Positions 29,191 through 37,094 of a DNA stretch of 40,849 bases are shown in pieces; position 1 is the stretch's first letter; the number at the start of each line of letters is the position of its first letter. Source of the DNA: a virus; the IMG/VR virus record IMGVR_UViG_3300045836_000128, positions 1 to 40,849 of that record, one strand, 5' to 3'. Below the pieces are notes generated by a model. The model ran no database searches. It worked only from the letters and a program-made list of their open reading frames with translations, and had not been told where the DNA came from. The translations under genes were made by a program, and so were the position numbers.

Positions 29191-30086
29191 GCGGCGAAGA
29201 CAAGACCGACGCCTGGATGCCGCTGTGGATCGGCGCGTATCTGGCCGACACGCTGACCTTCACGACGGTGCAGCACGGCGCCTACCTGCTTCTGCTCATG
29301 GCGTACTGGCGCGAGCGCGCGCCGCTGCCTGACGATGACGACGAACTGGCCGCCATCGCGAAGCTCAGCCGCAGCGAGTGGATGAAGCTGCGGCCGAAGC
29401 TCGCGCGCAAGTTCAAGGTGGCCGATGGCGTTTGGTGGCACAAGCGCGTGGAGCACGAAATGGCCGAGGCCGACAGGCGATCCAAGAAGGCCAGCGAGAA
29501 GGCTTCGAGGGCCGCCCAAGCACGTTGGGGGGCATCAAACAAGCATGCATCTGGCAGTGCTTCAAGCATGCCGGGAGCATTGCCAGAGGACTGCCCTACA
29601 CCATCACCTACACCTTCTTCGCTTCGCTCAGATTCTGCTCCTGACGGAGCAGCGGGCGCTGCCGCGCCGCCTCCGCCAGCAGAACCCGAGGAAACGCTGG
29701 AGCAGCGCATTCGGCGTGAGGTCTGGAGCGAAGGCCGTCGCCTGCTCGTGGAGAAGGGCGGGGCCACCAGGGAGCGCGCCGGCGCCTACATCGGCGAGCT
29801 GGTCAAGGACTACGACGTGGAGACGGTGCTCAACGCGGTGCGAGCCGCGGTGCGCGAGGTGGCGGCCGAGCCGTTCGCCTACCTCAAGGCCGCCTGCGCC
29901 CGCCTGAAGGGCGAGCGAAATACGGTGCCAAGCGACGCAGCCGAAAAGACCGCGGCATACCTCGACGCCGAGAAGGCGCGCCAGGCCGCGCCGCCGCCCA
30001 AGGAACTACTGGAGCGCGTGCGTAGGGCAGTCAAGCCCGCCGGCGAGCAGGTTCCGGCCGAAGCAGGAGGGGTAGAGCATGACTGA
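29187..30086 (+). CDS. DUF1376 phage replication-type protein, TTG start, 299 aa
   Basis: The N-terminal domain (DAWMPLWIGAYLADTLTFTT, VQHGAYLLLLMAYWRERAPL, ELAAIAKLSRSEWMKLRPKL) is DUF1376, found in place of O-like replication initiators in many temperate phages. A Ser/Pro-rich linker (~130-190) leads to a helical C-terminal domain. No ATG fits the start. The TTG at 29187 has GGAGG upstream and overlaps the previous stop as TTGA, so translation is coupled. Confidence 0.82.
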   Translation: MSGEDKTDAWMPLWIGAYLADTLTFTTVQHGAYLLLLMAYWRERAPLPDDDDELAAIAKLSRSEWMKLRPKLARKFKVADGVWWHKRVEHEMAEADRRSKKASEKASRAAQARWGASNKHASGSASSMPGALPEDCPTPSPTPSSLRSDSAPDGAAGAAAPPPPAEPEETLEQRIRREVWSEGRRLLVEKGGATRERAGAYIGELVKDYDVETVLNAVRAAVREVAAEPFAYLKAACARLKGERNTVPSDAAEKTAAYLDAEKARQAAPPPKELLERVRRAVKPAGEQVPAEAGGVEHD

Positions 30087-30603
30087 GATCGTGCTGGTGA
30101 AGCAGCAGGCCGCGCCGATCTCCGACGCTGACCGCGAGGCCGCGCGGCGCGTTCTGTTCGGCGCTGTCGACGGGCTGGGCGAGCAGCACAAGCGCGCGTG
30201 GCGCCGGCTGATGAACTGGCTCTTCAACAAGGCGGAGCCGGGCGAGATGGTGGAGATCGTCACCCACCGCGAGCGCATCGGCTGGTACCACCGAAAGCAC
30301 ATGGCGCTGGAGCAGCGCGTGTTCGAGGCCCAGGAGCGCTTCCAGGACTTCGGCCAGTTCCGGGTGTGGCTGAAGACCGGCGCGGGCTTCGTCGATTGGC
30401 TGCCGGGGCCGAAGGGCGGCGTGATCCCGGTTGCGCGGTCGATCAGCTACGCGAAGCTCGAGCAGGACGAGATGGAGAAGGTCCACGCGAGCATCGTCGA
30501 CTTCCTGCGCACCGAGCACGCGCAGCGCGCGCTGTGGCCGAACTCGAACCCGCTGCAGCGGGACGAGGCGATGCGGGGCCTGCTGGAGGAATTCGGCGAA
30601 TGA
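30079..30603 (+). CDS. DUF1367 family phage protein, 174 aa
   Basis: Pattern MNWLFNKAEPGEMVEIVTHR, IGWYHRKHMALEQRVFEAQE, RFQDFGQFRVWLKTGAGFVD and AKLEQDEMEKVHASIVDFLR is typical of DUF1367, a phage protein of unknown function in the replication/Nin-type region. Overlaps both neighbours slightly. Confidence 0.8.
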   Translation: MTEIVLVKQQAAPISDADREAARRVLFGAVDGLGEQHKRAWRRLMNWLFNKAEPGEMVEIVTHRERIGWYHRKHMALEQRVFEAQERFQDFGQFRVWLKTGAGFVDWLPGPKGGVIPVARSISYAKLEQDEMEKVHASIVDFLRTEHAQRALWPNSNPLQRDEAMRGLLEEFGE

Positions 30604-30980
30604 GCCAGTTCCGCTGCTACCTCAAGGGCTACACCGGGCCCGGGTCGGTGAACTCGGCGCGCCGCCGGCCGGAAGCAGATCCCGACGGCCGCGGCGCGGC
30701 GGAGCGCGAGCACCTCGGGCGCGTGAAGCGGCTGCGCTGTGTGCTGTGCGCGCGGCTCAGTCTCGCGCAGGAGAGCGCCACAGACGCGCACCACCTGCGA
30801 GTGGGCCAGGGCGGCGCGCAGCGTGCATCCGACTGGCTGGCCGCGGCGCTGTGCCACGACCGCTGCCACCAGGGTCCGCGCGGCGTGCACGGCGACCGCT
30901 CGCTGCTGCGGCAGGCGAAGTGCACCGAGCTGGACCTGCTGGCCTGGACGCTGGCGGCGCTGGCCAGGGAGGGCAACTGA
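30600..30980 (+). CDS. HNH/zinc-binding nuclease-like protein of the Nin-type region, 126 aa
   Basis: RLRCVLCARLSLAQESATDA, HHLRVGQGGAQRASDWLAAA and LCHDRCHQGPRGVHGDRSLL show a CxxC pair, an HH motif and a CHDRCH motif, the arrangement of DUF968/Ref-like HNH recombination nucleases in phages. The ATG at 30600 overlaps the previous stop. Nuclease activity is inferred from motif spacing. Confidence 0.7.
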   Translation: MSQFRCYLKGYTGPGSVNSARRRPEADPDGRGAAEREHLGRVKRLRCVLCARLSLAQESATDAHHLRVGQGGAQRASDWLAAALCHDRCHQGPRGVHGDRSLLRQAKCTELDLLAWTLAALAREGN

Positions 30981-31210
30981 TGCCGTGCATCGACTGCCAG
31001 CACAGCGCGCTGCGCGACGCGAAGAGCCCGGAGCGCGACCGCTCGCTGGGCCGCATGGCCAAGCTCGGATTCGTGAACTGCCTGCGCTCGAACCTGCGCG
31101 CCAGCTTCCACCCGTTCCACCACACCTGCGCCGGCTGGGCCGAAGCCTCGGAGCAGGTTACCGCCGGCCGCAGAGCATGGCTGGCAAAGACGTCCGAGGG
31201 AACACCATGA
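30980..31210 (+). CDS. Small Cys-containing protein, 76 aa
   Basis: MPCIDCQHSALRDAKSPERD, KLGFVNCLRSNLRASFHPFH and HTCAGWAEASEQV: Cys-x-x-Cys near the N-terminus and Cys/His later suggest zinc binding. TGATG overlap with the previous gene. Unknown function. Confidence 0.55.
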   Translation: MPCIDCQHSALRDAKSPERDRSLGRMAKLGFVNCLRSNLRASFHPFHHTCAGWAEASEQVTAGRRAWLAKTSEGTP

Positions 31211-31518
31211 ACCGACGCAAGACCGTGATCGCGATCGCACCCGTGGCGCCGCCGTGCTTCGAAAGCCGGTCGCAGTGGCTCACCTACCTGGCCGATGCGG
31301 CGAGCGAGCAGCGCACGCTCCACGCGCCGGGCCCGCTGACCATCGCCCCGGGCGAGGCACCGCGGTTCAACTTCGGATTCCGCTTCTGCGCCGACTGCAC
31401 GCAGCAGCACAGCCTGAAGGCCCAGCAGTCCGGCGTGTGCAAGCCGGACTTCCTGATCGAACTGCACCGGCACCAGCAGGCGCAGGCGCCAGCCGATACC
31501 CCGACCGAACCCGCATAG
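31207..31518 (+). CDS. Hypothetical protein with zinc-knuckle-like motif, 103 aa
   Basis: Contains FRFCADCTQQHSLKAQQSGV then CKPDF: CxxC, His and a further Cys could bind a metal. N-terminal beta-like MNRRKTVIAIAPVAPPCFES. It overlaps the previous gene by four bases. No family recognised. Confidence 0.5.
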   Translation: MNRRKTVIAIAPVAPPCFESRSQWLTYLADAASEQRTLHAPGPLTIAPGEAPRFNFGFRFCADCTQQHSLKAQQSGVCKPDFLIELHRHQQAQAPADTPTEPA

Positions 31519-31527
31519 GAGATCGAC

Positions 31528-31782
31528 ATGCAAAAGGCAGAGCTTCGCCCCGAGCAGTACCACGACCTGGTGACGTTCCAGTCGTACCAGCTGATGCAGA
31601 CCCAGCTTCTGCTGGCGCAGACCCAGGCGCAGGTGCAACAGCTGCAGCAGCAGGTCGCCGCGCTGGGGCAGGAGATCAAGGCGCGCGACGCGAAACAGGC
31701 GGCCAGCCAGCCGGTGACCGACGGCACGGCGATCCAGCGCGCGATGGAAGACACGGTGGAGCCGGCTGATGCTGCAGCCTGA
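31528..31782 (+). CDS. Coiled-coil small protein, 84 aa
   Basis: Gln-rich heptads QLLLAQTQAQVQQLQQQVAA then LGQEIKARDAKQAA form a clear coiled coil. AGGAG precedes the ATG. Unknown function; overlaps the next gene by 14 bases. Confidence 0.55.
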   Translation: MQKAELRPEQYHDLVTFQSYQLMQTQLLLAQTQAQVQQLQQQVAALGQEIKARDAKQAASQPVTDGTAIQRAMEDTVEPADAAA

Positions 31783-32014
31783 CCTGCACCTGTGCCTCGT
31801 GCTGGTGCCAAAGCCCGGCACGGAGATCCCGCCGGGCGAGACGCTGCCCGAGTTGCTGGCCCACCCGGACGTCAACAGCGACGGCTGGGTGCGCGAATGG
31901 AAGGTGTTTGCGACGCGCGAAGAAGCCTACGCCTACGAAACGCAGAACGCGCTCGTGCTCGTGGTGCTGCCGCTGGCCATCGAGCACGACGGCTACGCCG
32001 AGCGGCAGGGATAG
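31769..32014 (+). CDS. Hypothetical protein, 81 aa
   Basis: Compact alpha/beta product: LHLCLVLVPKPGTEIPPGET, WVREWKVFATREEAYAYETQ, LVLVVLPLAIEHDG. No family recognised; composition and overlap with the previous gene support reality. Confidence 0.5.
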   Translation: MLQPDLHLCLVLVPKPGTEIPPGETLPELLAHPDVNSDGWVREWKVFATREEAYAYETQNALVLVVLPLAIEHDGYAERQG

Positions 32015-32073
32015 ATCAGCGGCAAGCCCGCCGCCGCTTCAAGCGCGGGCGACATCCGAAGGAGAGTGCCACC

Positions 32074-32184
32074 ATGGCCAAGACGAAGACCGCACCCGCG
32101 AAGAAGACCGCCAAGGCGCCGTCGGCGCCCAAAGCGCCCAAGGCTCCGAAGTCCCCGCCGATGCGGGGCTACAAGAGCTGCTGA
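32074..32184 (+). CDS. Lys/Ala/Pro-rich basic peptide, 36 aa
   Basis: MAKTKTAPAKKTAKAPSAPK continues with similar repeats and ends GYKSC. GGAGAG precedes the ATG. Composition resembles histone-H1-like tails, so nucleic-acid binding is conceivable. The region 32185-32319 after it holds nothing I can support. Confidence 0.45.
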   Translation: MAKTKTAPAKKTAKAPSAPKAPKAPKSPPMRGYKSC

Positions 32185-32319
32185 GCCAGCAAGCAGCGTC
32201 ACGCGCAGCGCCCCGTCCCACGCAGGCCGGGGCGCTTCGCTTTGTTCGGTTGACTTTCGAGAAACCCATGGGAACGTTCGTGCGCCGCATCGCGCGGCAC
32301 ATGCACGAGGACGTATTCC

Positions 32320-33375
32320 ATGACGGCGCGCAGGAGTGCACCGAAGGCCGACAAGCCCAAGGTGCCGGCCAAGAAATCGAAGCGGGGTGGCGCAGCGGCA
32401 GCGCGCAGGCCTCATAAGCCTGAGGTGGCTGGTTCGACTCCAGCCCCCGCTACCAAGAACCGCGGGTCAGCCGGCAAGGTGCCGGAGCGCCCTGGAAGTG
32501 GGGCGACCGAGGGTGGTTCGATCCCGCCGGCCCGCGCCCCCAAGAAGCGCGCGCCGCGCAAGAGCCAGCAAGCCGACCAGTGGACCGCCGCCGAGCGCGA
32601 GCAAATGGAGGCGAAGAGCAGCAAGCCGCTGGACCTGAACCGCATCCTGAATGCTGAAGGCGCGCCCGATCCGACAGACACGCTCACGCCCACGCAGCGC
32701 GCCTTCGTGCGCGAGTACCTGACGAACGGCCGCAATGGCACAGCAGCGTGGCTGGCGGCCTCGCCCACCTGCAAGAGCGCGAACGCCGCCGCTGTCGCCG
32801 CTTCGCAGCTGATCCTCACAAACCCTAATGTCCGCGCCGCCATCAAGGCGGAAGACGAGCGGCTGCAGCAGAAGTTCGATTTCACGCGCGAGGACGCGCT
32901 GCGCTACTTCCTGGGCATCGCCTATGCCGACCCGGCTGAGCTGATGCAGCTGCGGCACGTGTCCTGCGATCACTGCTGGCCTACCGACCCGAAGGAGGGC
33001 ACCGGCGACTGGACCGAGCCGAACCCGGAGTGTCCGAAGTGCCACGGCCAGGGCGTTCCCCGCCTGTGGTTTGCCGACACACGCCGCTTGTCCCCGCAGG
33101 CCCGGCGCCTGTTCGCTGGTGTCCACAAGGGCAAAGACGGTCTGCGGATGCTGACGCACAACCAGACCGAGGCGGCCAAGGAGGCGGCGCGGCTGATCGG
33201 CGCGTACGAGCTGGACAACCAGCAGAAGGCGGGCGGCGCCGCCGAGGTGCTGCGCCAGTTCTTCGCCGAGATGCACGGCGCGGCGCGGCTGCCGATCTCG
33301 AAGCCTGATACGTCGCGCGGCGCGGCGCCGAACCGCGATGCCGCGCCTGGCGGACCACTCGGCCCGAGGCTCTGA
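32320..33375 (+). CDS. terS: Terminase small subunit (start uncertain; reading frame runs through tRNA sequence)
   Basis: Binds packaging-site DNA and hands it to the large terminase. The Terminase_2 helix-turn-helix is visible (DTLTPTQRAFVREYLTNGRN, GTAAWLAASPTCKSANAAAV, ILTNPNVRAAIKA). A zinc ribbon follows (CDHCW and CPKCHGQG), then a region ending in a helix LRQFFAEMHG. From ATG 32320 the first 20 residues look protein-like, but residues ~21-73 are translated tRNA sequence. The next in-frame ATG, 32605, lies beyond both tRNAs but lacks a good ribosome site. Either start is possible. The stop overlaps the next gene. Confidence 0.8.
   Translation: MTARRSAPKADKPKVPAKKSKRGGAAAARRPHKPEVAGSTPAPATKNRGSAGKVPERPGSGATEGGSIPPARAPKKRAPRKSQQADQWTAAEREQMEAKSSKPLDLNRILNAEGAPDPTDTLTPTQRAFVREYLTNGRNGTAAWLAASPTCKSANAAAVAASQLILTNPNVRAAIKAEDERLQQKFDFTREDALRYFLGIAYADPAELMQLRHVSCDHCWPTDPKEGTGDWTEPNPECPKCHGQGVPRLWFADTRRLSPQARRLFAGVHKGKDGLRMLTHNQTEAAKEAARLIGAYELDNQQKAGGAAEVLRQFFAEMHGAARLPISKPDTSRGAAPNRDAAPGGPLGPRL
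32381..32455 (+). tRNA. tRNA with CAU anticodon (Met or lysidine-type Ile)
   Basis: Full cloverleaf: acceptor AGCGGGG pairs with CCCCGCT; U8; D-arm GCGC, loop AGCGGCA, GCGC; anticodon arm CAGGC, loop CTCATAA, GCCTG, giving anticodon CAU with U33; five-base variable loop AGGTG; T-arm GCTGG, loop TTCGACT, CCAGC; discriminator A and encoded CCA. It lies inside the small-terminase reading frame. Whether it decodes AUG or, after lysidine modification, AUA cannot be read from DNA. Confidence 0.9.
32462..32536 (+). tRNA. tRNA-like element directly after the tRNA, anticodon unclear
   Basis: Acceptor GCGGGTC (32462-32468) pairs with GGCCCGC (32529-32535). A D-arm (CCGG, loop, CCGG) and a T-arm (GGTGG, TTCGATC, CCGCC) are present. 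The anticodon stem pairs perfectly only as CGCCC/GGGCG with an eight-base loop TGGAAGTG. Position 8 is not U, and no CCA follows directly. It may be a degenerate tRNA or a tRNA with an unusual loop. Confidence 0.45.
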
Positions 33376-33614
33376 TGGTCGAAATCCCACGCGACCACGA
33401 GCACGAGCACATGGGCAAGGGCCCACGCAAGGGCATGTGGTGCGTGTGGGCCACCTATCGCGTGATGGGCTGTCCGGAGTGCGGCCGGCCCAACAAGCTC
33501 GACGCCTACGCGGTTGCGCCCGACGGCCTGCTGACGCCCAGCGTCGTCTGCTCGCACCGGCCGTACTGCGGCTTCCATGGCACGGATGTGCGCCTTCTCG
33601 ATTGGAGATCCTGA
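33375..33614 (+). CDS. Small zinc-ribbon-like protein, 79 aa
   Basis: GCPECGRPNKLDAYAVAPDG followed by VVCSHRPYCGFHG: CxxC and a second CxxxxxC/H cluster resemble a zinc ribbon. Product starts with a His/Glu-rich HEHEHMGKGPRKG. The start overlaps the terminase stop. Unknown function. Confidence 0.6.
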   Translation: MVEIPRDHEHEHMGKGPRKGMWCVWATYRVMGCPECGRPNKLDAYAVAPDGLLTPSVVCSHRPYCGFHGTDVRLLDWRS

Positions 33615-34057
33615 TGATGCAGAGCATCGACTTCGACGGCCTCGTGGCCTTCGGCATTGCGAACGGCGGGAATGTCGTAGAAGGCATGCCGTGGTCGTTC
33701 ACCTACGAGGGTGCGGCCGTCACGCACGAGAACAACGACTGCTACATCGTCTGCCCGCGCGACACCACGCGGCACCTTCGGCTCTGTCGCGGCGACTACC
33801 TCGTGAAGACCGATGACGGCGGCCTGCACGTGCTGCAGCCGCACCAGCTCCGCGTGCTCGAAGAGTTCGAGCAACTGGCCGATCGCCTGCAGAAGCTGGA
33901 CGCCTTCATCACGAAGACGCCGGACCACGAGCCTCCGCCCCCGAACTCCTTCCGCACGCTCTGGCCGGGCGAGCAGATGCGCCTCATGCGCCAGAAGGAT
34001 GCGATGGTGGCTTACGCCTCGATCCTCGCCGAGCGCATCACCGCCTGGGGTCTGTGA
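33614..34057 (+). CDS. Conserved phage protein, 147 aa, unknown function
   Basis: Begins at a double ATG (33614/33617) overlapping the previous stop. VVEGMPWSFTYEGAAVTHEN, CYIVCPRDTTRHLRLCRGDY and LVKTDDGGLHVLQPHQ resemble the small phage domain often written PGDYLI...G.....P. A helical C-terminus follows. Function unknown. Confidence 0.6.
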   Translation: MMQSIDFDGLVAFGIANGGNVVEGMPWSFTYEGAAVTHENNDCYIVCPRDTTRHLRLCRGDYLVKTDDGGLHVLQPHQLRVLEEFEQLADRLQKLDAFITKTPDHEPPPPNSFRTLWPGEQMRLMRQKDAMVAYASILAERITAWGL

Positions 34058-34149
34058 TGCACGTGGTCTGGCTCGCTTGGTACATCGTCTGGTTCGGTTG
34101 GGCGCACCAGAGCCCGCAGCCGCGCAAGCCGGAGCCGCCAGATGCTTGA
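34057..34149 (+). CDS. Very small Trp-rich membrane peptide, 30 aa
   Basis: MHVVWLAWYIVWFGWAHQSP then a Pro-rich basic tail. TGATG overlap with the previous gene and overlap with the next support it. Confidence 0.45.
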   Translation: MHVVWLAWYIVWFGWAHQSPQPRKPEPPDA

Positions 34150-34384
34150 GCTTGAGCTTGTGAGCAATCAGGCGTGGCTGCAGGTGCATCGCGAGGTGAA
34201 GGGGCGCCGCACGCTGTCGGTCTGCGGCGTGCCGGACAAGCCGCACTTCTGGTTCAGCGAGGCTCTGCGCTGCTGGAAGTGCTACACGCCGGACGGGTTC
34301 GCGGGCATGGGCCCGACCCGCGAACAGGCCGAAATCGAAGCCTACCTCTGGCGCGAGCACGCCACCGAGGTGAGCCATGCGTGA
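34142..34384 (+). CDS. Hypothetical protein, 80 aa
   Basis: MLELELVSNQAWLQVHREVK, CGVPDKPHFWFSEALRCWKC, GMGPTREQAEIEAYLWREH. Soluble alpha/beta composition. Overlaps both neighbours by eight bases. No family recognised. Confidence 0.5.
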   Translation: MLELELVSNQAWLQVHREVKGRRTLSVCGVPDKPHFWFSEALRCWKCYTPDGFAGMGPTREQAEIEAYLWREHATEVSHA

Positions 34385-34472
34385 CCTGCTGATCGCGGTC
34401 TCGCTTGCCATCGTGCTGCTGGGCTTCGTTGCCGGCACGCTGTTGGCCCGCAAGGGGCGCAAGGATGCTTGA
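34377..34472 (+). CDS. Very small membrane protein, 31 aa
   Basis: MRDLLIAVSLAIVLLGFVAG followed by TLLARKGRKDA: one membrane helix with a positive cytoplasmic tail. Overlaps neighbours by eight bases at both ends. Confidence 0.5.
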   Translation: MRDLLIAVSLAIVLLGFVAGTLLARKGRKDA

Positions 34473-34635
34473 TCTGCTCGCGGCGTTCGACTGGGTCGAC
34501 TGGTGCGTGACGTCCATTTTCGGCGCCTGCATCTTGTTCGCGGCCTTTGGAATCTGGGCGAGCTGGGGCCTCGCGCTCTATACGCCAGAACAGCTTCAGC
34601 GCCAGCGTGAGCGCGAAAGGGCGCAGCGTCTATGA
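34465..34635 (+). CDS. Small membrane protein upstream of large terminase, 56 aa
   Basis: CVTSIFGACILFAAFGIWAS is a membrane helix, followed by a charged tail LQRQRERERAQRL. Start ATG 34465 overlaps the previous stop; the stop overlaps the terminase start. Function unknown. Confidence 0.5.
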   Translation: MLDLLAAFDWVDWCVTSIFGACILFAAFGIWASWGLALYTPEQLQRQRERERAQRL

Positions 34636-36257
34636 GCGCCGAGTCGATCAACGCCATGCAGGTGATGGCCGACGCGATGGCGGTGGCCGGTGCCACGCCG
34701 CAGCAGTGGGCCAGCCTGGAGTGGCGCCTCGACAACCTCTACTGGATCGTCGACAAGGAAGCGGAGACGGTCCGGTTCCGGATGAACAACCAGCAGCGCC
34801 GCTTCGTGCAGCGGCTGTGGTACCGCAACCTGATCCTCAAGGCGCGCCAGCTCGGGTTCTCGACGCTGATCGCGGTGCTGCAGCTGGACCAGGCGCTGTT
34901 CGTGCCGAATCACAACGGCGTCATCATCGCCGACACGCTGCCGAACTCCGGCAAGCTGTTCGACAAGGCCGACTTCGCCTACCAGCACCTGCCTGACCTG
35001 CTGCGCGAGGCGCTGCCGGTCATCGAGCACAACAAGGGCGCGAAGCTCACGATCGAGCACGTCGACGGCGATGGCCGGCCGGCGCACAGCACTCTGGCCG
35101 TTGGCGTGAGCAGCCGCGGCGGCACCGTGCACCTGCTGCACGTCAGCGAGCTCGGGAAGATCGCGCTGAAGTTCCCCGAGCGCGCGAACGAGATCAAGAC
35201 CGGCGCGCTGCCGTCGGTGCCGCCGGACGGCATCGCGATCATCGAGAGCACGGCCGAGGGCGCCTTCGGCCTGTTCTGGGAACTGTGCGAGCCGGCGATC
35301 AAGCGCTGGCACGACAAGACGCCAGAGACGCGTCTGGATTGGCGGCTGCACTTCTTTCCCTGGTTCGAGGCGCCCGAATACCGGCTGCCCGACGAAGACA
35401 TCCCGCTCGTCGAGATCCCGCCGAAGCTCAACACCTACTTCGCGAAGCTCGAGGCCGAGCTCGGCGTGAAGTTCGACGCTGGCCAGCGCGCTTGGTACGC
35501 CAAGACCGCGGAGACGCTGGGCGGGAAGATGAAGCAGGAGTACCCGGCCACGCCCGAAGAGGCCTTCGAGCAGGCGGTGGAAGGCGCGGTGCTGGGCGAG
35601 CAGATGACCTGGCTGCGCGAGAACGGCCGGCTCGGCGTGGTGCCGCTGGACCCCAGCTATCCGGTCAACACCTTCTGGGACTTCGGGGTGGCCGATGCGA
35701 CGGCGATCTGGTTCCACCAGTGCGTGGGCTTGCAGCACCGCTGGTTCTACTACCACGAGGGCACCGGCCGCGGCCTCGCGCACTACTGGATCAATGTGCT
35801 GGAGGCGCACCGCCAGCGCCACCGGTACCAGTGGGGACAGCACTTCCTCCCGCACGATGCGGAAGCCGAGATCCTCGGCGAGGTGGTGACGACGAAGCGC
35901 CGCATCCTCGAAGGCCTGGGCATGCGAAACATCGTCGTGGTGCCGCGCGTGGCCACGATCAGCCAGGGCATCGAGCTGATGCGCCTGGCGCTGAAGGGCA
36001 ACCACTGGTTCGACAAGCACACGGCCGACGAAGGCAAGGGCGAGGACATGGGCGCCGGTGCCGGCGTCAAGTGCCTCGACGGCTACCAGTTCCAGTGGAA
36101 CGACAAGGCCGGCGTGTGGAGCAACGAGCCGCTGCACAACTGGGCGAGCCACGGCGCTGACGCCTGGCGCCAGTTCGCGCAAGGCTGGACCGGCCATTCG
36201 CTGAGCAACAGCGACGCCTTCGCCAAGTTCAAGCGCCGCGAGCGCAGGGGGTTGTGA
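34632..36257 (+). CDS. terL: Terminase large subunit, 541 aa
   Basis: ATP-driven packaging motor plus nuclease. N-terminal ATPase: Walker-A-type KARQLGFST (70-78), Walker-B-type HLLHVSE (167-173), and the coupling motif IIESTAEG. C-terminal nuclease domain: FWDFGVADATAIWF with an Asp, a second acidic region HFLPHDAEAE, and GVKCLDGYQFQWND near the end. Length is normal for the family. It lies directly before the portal cluster, as expected in podovirus-type head operons. Confidence 0.93.
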   Translation: MSAESINAMQVMADAMAVAGATPQQWASLEWRLDNLYWIVDKEAETVRFRMNNQQRRFVQRLWYRNLILKARQLGFSTLIAVLQLDQALFVPNHNGVIIADTLPNSGKLFDKADFAYQHLPDLLREALPVIEHNKGAKLTIEHVDGDGRPAHSTLAVGVSSRGGTVHLLHVSELGKIALKFPERANEIKTGALPSVPPDGIAIIESTAEGAFGLFWELCEPAIKRWHDKTPETRLDWRLHFFPWFEAPEYRLPDEDIPLVEIPPKLNTYFAKLEAELGVKFDAGQRAWYAKTAETLGGKMKQEYPATPEEAFEQAVEGAVLGEQMTWLRENGRLGVVPLDPSYPVNTFWDFGVADATAIWFHQCVGLQHRWFYYHEGTGRGLAHYWINVLEAHRQRHRYQWGQHFLPHDAEAEILGEVVTTKRRILEGLGMRNIVVVPRVATISQGIELMRLALKGNHWFDKHTADEGKGEDMGAGAGVKCLDGYQFQWNDKAGVWSNEPLHNWASHGADAWRQFAQGWTGHSLSNSDAFAKFKRRERRGL

Positions 36258-36580
36258 TGCGCGTCTCCGCCTATGCCAAGGGTCGCCTCGCTCTCGCGCG
36301 CCGCGTCGGCGCCATGCGGCTGGCCGTCTGGGTTGAGCCCGGCATGTTGATCCCGCGTGGCTTCGGCTTCGCCTGGTGCCACTGGAGCACGCAGCGCGCG
36401 CTGTGCCTGCCGATTCCTTTCAACGTCGCCGCGCGCGCGATCCGCGCCGCGTACCTGTTCTTCAAGCACCCCGCCCGCCAACTCCCCGTGACGCCGCGCG
36501 AAGCGTTCGCCCAAGGCTACGCCGAGGGCTACGTGAGCGGCCAGGCCGACACCTGGTGGCGCCAATACACACCGGACTAA
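36257..36580 (+). CDS. Hypothetical protein between terminase and portal, 107 aa
   Basis: Start ATG 36257 overlaps the terminase stop (TGATG). Basic and aromatic: RRVGAMRLAVWVEPGMLIPR, AWCHWSTQRALCLPIPFNVA, AFAQGYAEGYVSGQADTWWR. No family recognised. Confidence 0.55.
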   Translation: MRVSAYAKGRLALARRVGAMRLAVWVEPGMLIPRGFGFAWCHWSTQRALCLPIPFNVAARAIRAAYLFFKHPARQLPVTPREAFAQGYAEGYVSGQADTWWRQYTPD

Positions 36581-36581
36581 A

Positions 36582-37094
36582 ATGCACGTCTCACCTGTCC
36601 TTTCACCCCAGGGCTTACCGGTCTTCTCGGTCGGTGGCAAGCACGCCTACAAGACCGCCTCCTACCGCGGCTTCTGCGTGTCTCTCGAATGGGTCATCAG
36701 CAACAGCAAGCGCCGCGCCGCGCCGATGCTGGCCATCTGGCGTGAGCCGGTGATGGTCGCGCTGGCGCCGCAGCAGGGCGGCGGCATCTGGGCCATCGGC
36801 AGGCGAGCGATCACCGAGTTCGTCGGATTCGACGCCAACGGCAAGTGCACCGGTAGTGCGTCGGAGCATTGCCTGCGCGAGGCGCGCGAGGCGCTCCCGC
36901 TGCTCGGCTTCGACAAGAACGACAAGCAAGCGCTCATGGCGCTGGTCGACGTCGTCGTGAAGTACGCGCCCGAGTTGGCGCTGATGCCGCCCACGCCCAA
37001 GTGGCTGCAGGAGCAGGACGCACCTGCCGCGCTCTGGGACGTGAAGGCGATTGACAAGCAGTCCGGCAAGACGCTGGACGAGTCGGAGGTCTGA
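36582..37094 (+). CDS. Conserved phage protein upstream of portal, 170 aa
   Basis: FCVSLEWVISNSKRRAAPML, AIWREPVMVALAPQQGGGIW and HCLREAREALPLLGFDKNDK, then KQALMALVDVVVKYAPEL. Soluble alpha/beta protein. I recall similar genes next to P22-like portals but no function. The last base is shared with the portal start. Confidence 0.6.
   Translation: MHVSPVLSPQGLPVFSVGGKHAYKTASYRGFCVSLEWVISNSKRRAAPMLAIWREPVMVALAPQQGGGIWAIGRRAITEFVGFDANGKCTGSASEHCLREAREALPLLGFDKNDKQALMALVDVVVKYAPELALMPPTPKWLQEQDAPAALWDVKAIDKQSGKTLDESEV

Noticed and set aside
32269-32417. 49-residue rightward ORF starting MGTFVRRIARHMHEDV
   Set aside because: Only the first ~16 residues look protein-like, and it ends inside the tRNA; no strong ribosome site.
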